NCBI GenBank assembly: GCA_034440575.1
Contig: JAOTOL010001506.1
Location: forward strand, 744,501 to 808,500
Length of the DNA stretch: 64,000 nucleotides
Direction of reading: 5' to 3'
Origin: Imbricaverruca yamaguchii
Taxonomy: Eukaryota > Arthropoda > Thecostraca > Neoverrucidae
Shown here: positions 58,901 through 64,000 of the stretch, piece after piece
How positions within the stretch are numbered: position 1 is the stretch's first letter
Layout: every line of letters starts with the position of its first letter
Translations under genes and position numbers: made by a program
Notes under the pieces: generated by a model
Database searches by the model: none
Seen by the model: the letters and a program-made list of their open reading frames with translations, nothing else
Told to the model about the DNA's origin: nothing

Positions 58901-61900
58901 CTCCGAAGAAATGGCACCCCAAGCAGGTGCCCACACAGGGCCGTCGCCACCGGGGGGGGGGACAGCGAGGGCAATCGCACCTCCCATGCCACGAAACTGG
59001 GGGGCGCCGCCACCCTGAAATTTGAGGGGCCCCTATTCGGAAATGCACAGGAAAAGGGTGAGCTAGGAGGTCGACTGGACAGATCATGCCGTCAAGGAGG
59101 CCCCAAAACTGACGAGGCCCCCAGGAACCATCATCAGGTCTCTATAAGAGGCGTCATACAGATATTGGGAGGAGGCTCTCAGGACGAAAATGAAGCCTCC
59201 GGGACGATAAAGAGGACCCCAGGACTAAAATGAGGCCCAGGACGAAAAGGAGGCCCAGGACAAAAAGTAGGCCCCAGAGCGAAAGGAGGTCGCCAGGACA
59301 AAAAGGAGACCCCCAGGACGAAACGGAGGGCCCTGGGACGAAAAGGAAGCCCCAGGATGAAAAAGAGACCCCAGGACTAAAAGGAGGTCCAGGACGAAAA
59401 GGAGGCTTCCAGGACGAAACAGAGGGCCCAGGGACGAAAAGGAAGCCCCAGGACGAAAAAGAGGCCCCCAGGACTAAAAGGAGGCCCAGGACGAAAAGGA
59501 GGCCCCCAGGACGAAAAGGAGGCCCCCAGGACGAAACGGAGGCCCCCAGGACGAACAGAAGGCCCCCAGGGCATATAGGAGGTCCCTAGGACGAAAAGGA
59601 GGTCACAAGGACGAAAAGGAGGCCCCCAGGATGAAAAGGAGGCCTCTGGAGCGAAAAGGAAGCCTCCAGGACGAAAAAGATGAGCCCAGGACTAGAAGGA
59701 GGCTCAGGACGAAAAGGAGGCCCAAGACAAAAAGGGGGCACCAGAGCGAAAGGAGGCCCCCAGGATGAAAATGAAACCCCTGGTAAGAAAAGGAAGCCCC
59801 CAGGACGAAAAGAGGGCTCCGAGGCTCCCAGGGCGAAAAGGAGGCCCCGGGATGAAAATGAGGCCCCAGGACGAAAAGAAGGGCCAAGGTCGAACAGGAG
59901 GCCACCAGGACTAAAAGGAGGTCCAGGGCGACAGGAGGCCCCCAGGGCGAAAAGGAAATTCTCCAAGTTATGGGCCTCCATGAGGAGGCCCATACTTTGA
60001 AAAAGGAGTTACCTAGAGGAGCGTAGGTGGCCCAAGAAATCAAGAGAGTGCCAAAAATTGACACGAAGGCCCCAAAATTGCAAAGGGGTCTCAATACGGG
60101 AAGGGAGGTCCAAGAAGATGAGAGGAGGCCCTAAGCCGGAACAGAAAGCCAATGAGGTTTCGGATGAGATGAGGTTTCGGAAACCCAAAAGCAGGCACCA
60201 AAACGGGTAAGGTTACATCAAGATAGAACGAATGATCCAGAGACATGGCAGGAGACGCCTAATTCGGAAGAGAACGACACAAGATTGGAAATAAGACCCC
60301 ATGATGAACGAAGAGGCATCAAATATAGGAGAGAAAGGCCATTTGATAAGAGAGATAGCTCTTAGGCAGAAAAGAAGGCCCGAAGACGGCCAAGAAGGCC
60401 TTGGGAAATAACGAGACCACTGAGATAGGAAAGGTTGCCTGTAATTTGGAAGAGGAGGAAGCTGGGAGAGAAGAGGAGTCCACCAGGAGATAAGAGGCCA
60501 CACTTAAGATGGGCAAAGTTCGAATCAACATGCAAAGCATGGGGCCCCCAAGACGCGAGAGGAGGCCCTTAATTTGAAACAGAATGACTCTGGAAGAGAG
60601 ATGAGGCACATGCCGGACTTGAGGAGTCCCTCAAGAAGGAGGAGGTTTCTAGGACCGAATGAGGCCGCGAACATCGGAAAGAGTTACAAGGAAATGAGAG
60701 GAGGCCCTTAAGATGGCAGTGGCAGCAGGTATGGAAGAATGTAAGGTTTCCAAAATTGAAGATTCCCTTATGGCGGAATCTTCAGGGCTTTGCCAGGATA
60801 AAGGAGGTATATGAGACGTGGCAGAAGGCCCCTAATTTGACAGATAATGCCCCTGGAACATGAGAGGAGGCCCCATGCCACATTCAAGAGGCCCCATAAT
60901 GTAAGAGGAGGCCCTCAAAGACGAGAGAGAACGATCATTGAATTTGGAGGGGATAGGACACACACGGAGATATTGAAAACCGGTAAAGAGATTCCAGGAA
61001 ATGAGATTAGATCCTTAAGACGCGAGATGAGGCCTATAGTTTGCAAGAAGACCCTAAGAAGTAGTAGAAGTCGTCACGGGGTGTTTCAGACTCACGATTT
61101 GGACCCAGAAAGATCCGGCCGGGCCCCTGAAAATCACTCTGAGCCTGGGTGTACGGGAAATTCACGGCTGGACCATGAAAATCACCCTAGGGGCACGACG
61201 GATTGAACCGTTCCACAACAGTCTCATTGGGACGAAAACAAATGAAACCGGAGCAGCAAAAAGTATTCCGGGCATGGATGATCACTCTGGGGCCCAACCA
61301 TGGCGCTAAAAGCCCCCAAAACTTATTGGACTCCCAAAAAGCGTTGAGGCCGCTAAAATTCGCGCCAGGGATCCAAGAAAATGACGTCGGGGCCCAAAAG
61401 ATCACATTGGAGTTGTGTTTAAAAGTCGCGTTGCAGCCCTTGAAAATCACCCTCGAGGCGCAGAAGGTCGCGTCGGGGCCCAAAAGTTGCAGCTGCTCCA
61501 AAATCACTTCTTAACCGGAATGTCACTCTAGGACAAAAACATACTCGTTTAGTAGCCACAGGGACATATCAAAGGGGCAAATTCCCCCTCCATCCTGAGA
61601 GGGATAAGCTCCCAATAATCGTGCCGGGGCTCCAAAAGTCGCGCTGCTGCCACCAAAATTCGCGTTGGTCCACCAGAAATCCCGCAGGGGTCTCGAAATA
61701 TATATGGTGGACCACGGGAAACTCTCTCCGAGGTCCGAAAATTGACAACAGGAGCCGCCAAAATCGCATCGGGGCAGCAGCTGAGTACAACGTGTCCCAC
61801 AAACTCGAACCGGGGTCCCAAAATATCGCGCTCAGGACCCACAATTCCCATCGGTAGTCCTGTGGAGGCTCCCAAGAAATTGGCGTCTAAGGCTACACGT

Positions 61901-61926
61901 AAGCATAGTGTGACCACAAAACCGAA
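58901..61926. repeat. Degenerate purine-rich satellite, 21-30-bp period
   Basis: Between about 59200 and 59960 units of about 21 bp (GGCCCCCAGGACGAAAAGGA) are clear. From 60000 to 61000 the period loosens to about 28-30 bp with GGAGGCCC words. From 61080 to 61915 a related GGGGCCCAAAA-type unit dominates. The plus strand is strongly purine-rich. Frames rich in Arg, Lys, Pro and Gly (plus) or Phe, Leu and Ser (minus) are artefacts. Confidence 0.85.
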
Positions 61927-62259
61927 TCGTGGCTAGTCGCCTCGGGCCGGGGGCCTGGGATTCTTCCCAGTGTTTGCCGGCCCGGCCGGCTGTGGTCAAG
62001 GGGTGGGCGGTGCTGGATCCCGGTCGGGATGGTGAGTATCTCTCTCCCGGCCGGGCGAAGGCGCCGCCTGCCCCGTATAGCTCCTCGGGCGCCTGGCGGC
62101 CTCCCGTTCGCGGGACCCAGGCGTCCTCTCAGTAGGGCTATATGCGGTGGGGCGTCCGGGGAGTGGAAACAAAACACGATGCATGGCAACTTCCAACATG
62201 TAGAACCCACCTGCCCCCTCCAGTAGGGGACAGACAACCCGAACTGCCAGAATTATGAG

Positions 62260-63140
62260 AGTAACGCATGGAGGGCCCGGCCAACAAGCGGGTCTGCCGA
62301 CACCTCGCATTCTCAACATCAAATCACTCGAAGAAAACATTAAACTTTCTCTGCTTTACTCCGTTCCAAAGGAAGGAAGCGTGTGACAAGTAGGATCGGT
62401 GCTAAAGTGTGAAAAGCTCAGAGACGGAGGGCTTGAAGTTGAATTTGAAACTGCTGAGGACGCAAGGAGGGCGATGGACGCAACAGAAATAACGTACACA
62501 AAACGGTATGAAACCAACAGACGAACATTCACCGTAAGTGTCGAGATTCAGCCCCACAACACAAAAAATTACTCCAAAGGAGTTATAAACTGCTACAACC
62601 TAAGGGATGTTTCAGATGCCGACATTGTGGATGCCCTAAGAGAGTGCGGAGTAGTAGAGGGCCGTAGAATCTCAATTAGAAAAGGACAGGAATTACAATC
62701 CACGAACATCATTTTAACTTTCCACATGACAGATCTTCCTGAGTTTATTTCCCTCGGATATGTCCGTGTGAAAGTCCACGTATTTGTACCCAATCCCATG
62801 AGATGTTTCGGATGCTCCCGTTTTGGTCACACGTCACAACACTGCCGGAATCGAGAGACATGTGGACGCTGTGGATCAGCAGAGCATGTGCAAGATAAAT
62901 GTAAGGCGAACAGTCCACATTGTTCAAACTGCGGCCCAGGCCAAACACCCCGTACCACCTATGATCGTTCTTGCCCAATTTTCTTGAGAGAAAAGGAAAT
63001 AGTTACAATAAAAAGTTTCAAAAAATCACATTCCGTGAGGCGCGTGATATCTACGAGGCAGCACACCCGAGAATATCATATGCAGCAAAGGTGAAGCTGA
63101 ACTCCAGCGTCACACAACAGTCGCCGATGCAGTCGCACAC
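62260..63140 (+). pseudogene. ORF1 nucleic-acid-binding protein (copy C)
   Basis: The best ORF1 in the window. The main open stretch is 62399-63094: LKCEKLRDGGLEVEFETAED, NYSKGVINCYNLRDVSDADI, ECGVVEGRRISIRKG, TNIILTFHMTDLPEF and YVRVKVHVFVPNPMRC. Two full CCHC knuckles follow (CFGCSRFGHTSQHC, CGRCGSAEHVQDKC), then a third Cys cluster (CSNCGPGQ...YDRSC) and FLREKEIVTIK. A stop just upstream (about 62384) separates it from the N-terminal PRILNIKSLEENIKLSLL block, and the C-terminal part (63147-63578) is in another frame. Confidence 0.87.
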
Positions 63141-63535
63141 ACACATATGAGTGCCTCTCATCTTATTGCTCAACTCAGTGCCACAATGCTAGCCTTTGGT
63201 ATTGAATGTACACCAATCGGAGAAAGAGCTCTGTCCTCTACCCAGACGGGGGAGATGGAATCCTCCGCTGCGGACCCAGTAGCGACTCCTCAAGGAGAGT
63301 GGGTCCAGGTCCAGCGAGGAAACAGACCTGCCCGTCCATCCACAACCAAACCCAACCCATCCCCAACCACGCCAATCCCTACCTCCAGCGCTCCCCTCCC
63401 TGCCTCCCGCCCCGCCCAGCACTCCCCCTCCCCCAGCAATCCTCCTCCGCCCAGCACTCCACTCTCGTTAGGAAAGAGCGCAGGAGCGCAGGAGCTCTTC
63501 CGGACCAAGCCTCGAGACACCGGACCAACCCCTGG

Positions 63536-64000
63536 CTTGCCTTCCGGAAAGCCAGGGCTTTTGCACGTCGCATTATAAGATCAGCAAAACAGGCCTCATG
63601 GCGAGAATATGTAGGTCAAATAAACAAGCAAACCCCGACAGCACAAGTATGGTCCAGAATAAAACGTATTACAGGCCAGGATTCATCCGTTCCGGTACCC
63701 GTCTTACGTATGGGTAATAGGGACGTGACCAAATCTGTGGATGTTGCCAACGAAATCGTCTGCTCCTTGTCAGAGCGTAGCCGTGGCAACAATTTGGACC
63801 CGCAATTCTTGAGTCACAAGTTGCAATGTGAAAAGTTCCCTCCTGACTTTGTCACAACGGAAAATATATCGTATAACAAGCCATTCACAATGGCCGAACT
63901 AACATCCGCGATAGCAAAGCTCAGAAGCGTATGTGAAAGTCCGGATATTATTCATAACGAAATGCTAAAGCATCTCCCTCCATGTGTCATCGAAATACTT
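63536..64000 (+). pseudogene. ORF2 linker and start of RT (copy C)
   Basis: FRKARAFARRIIRSAKQASW, VWSRIKRITGQDSSVPVPVL, VTKSVDVANEIVCSLSE, NISYNKPFTMAELTSAIAKL and HNEMLKHLPPCVIEIL match copies A and B codon for codon in layout. The frame is open to the window edge, so downstream RT may be intact. Confidence 0.85.

Larger units (their letters stand above)
61927..64000 (+). mobile_element. I-like retrotransposon, copy C (5'-truncated, internally deleted, runs off the window)
   Basis: Begins within the GC-rich 5' UTR (GTGGCTAGTCGCCTCGGGCC), corresponding to about 29905 in copy B. Carries a well-preserved ORF1, then passes from the ORF1 Pro-rich region directly to the ORF2 pre-RT linker near 63450-63540. 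The endonuclease domain is missing. The window ends inside RT. Confidence 0.9.

Noticed and set aside
59230..61514. Lys/Arg/Pro-rich and Phe/Leu-rich frames of 90-160 codons
   Set aside because: They are translations of the purine-rich satellite on either strand.

Overview
The window looks like accessory, repeat-choked nuclear DNA of an invertebrate, most likely an arthropod. Evidence: spliced genes with GT-AG introns, an interstitial (TTAGG)n/(TTAGGG)n block, tRNA-derived SINEs, several non-LTR retrotransposons, and a multi-copy uncharacterised protein family familiar from arthropod genomes. Species or order cannot be fixed from the sequence; a crustacean-like or chelicerate-like host is a guess. 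Only two host genes can be named. RNPC3 (U11/U12-65K of the minor spliceosome) has two exons on the minus strand at 2.5-4.9 kb. A FBXO25/FBXO32 (atrogin-type F-box) gene has five terminal exons on the plus strand at 50.6-56.0 kb. Upstream exons of both were not recognised here.

Layout. 0.26-2.4 kb: compound microsatellite in an RNPC3 intron. 2.5-4.9 kb: RNPC3. 5.3-6.55 kb: inverted array of a short repeat, centred on telomere-like repeats. 6.9-8.4 kb: (TA)n and a decayed ORF. 8.4-18.7 kb: a nested set of insertions. A broken multi-copy gene is split at a TTAA by a non-autonomous TTAA element; that element is split by an I-like retrotransposon (copy A), whose 5' UTR carries a further 842-bp insert. 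19.2-20.1 kb: minisatellite carrying a 54-bp retrotransposon stub. 20-27 kb: mostly AT-rich with nothing I can name. 27.4-29.4 kb: a TIR element, paired hairpins, a reverse-transcriptase scrap and a 277-bp palindrome. 29.5-37.0 kb: I-like copy B, whose 3' tail was entered at TTAA by a second TTAA element, itself entered by a SINE. 38.9-45.4 kb: two minisatellites (69 bp, 37 bp), a foldback element, a SINE, and a hAT-type MITE with a perfect 8-bp target duplication. 47.3-49.7 kb: 5'-truncated CR1/Jockey-like element. 50.6-56.0 kb: the F-box gene, with tandem arrays at or near several splice sites. 58.9-61.9 kb: degenerate purine-rich satellite. 61.9-64.0 kb: I-like copy C, with an internal deletion joining ORF1 to ORF2.

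The main interest is the mobile-DNA archaeology, which gives relative insertion ages with target-site duplications at most levels. Three further points stand out: the TTAA element is packed with AGGTCA (nuclear-receptor type) half-sites, a 5' splice site of the F-box gene has been amplified about 31 times in a 35-bp array, and inverted arrays flank the interstitial telomeric block. Every retrotransposon copy seen here is broken. No complete, previously undescribed enzyme system was found.
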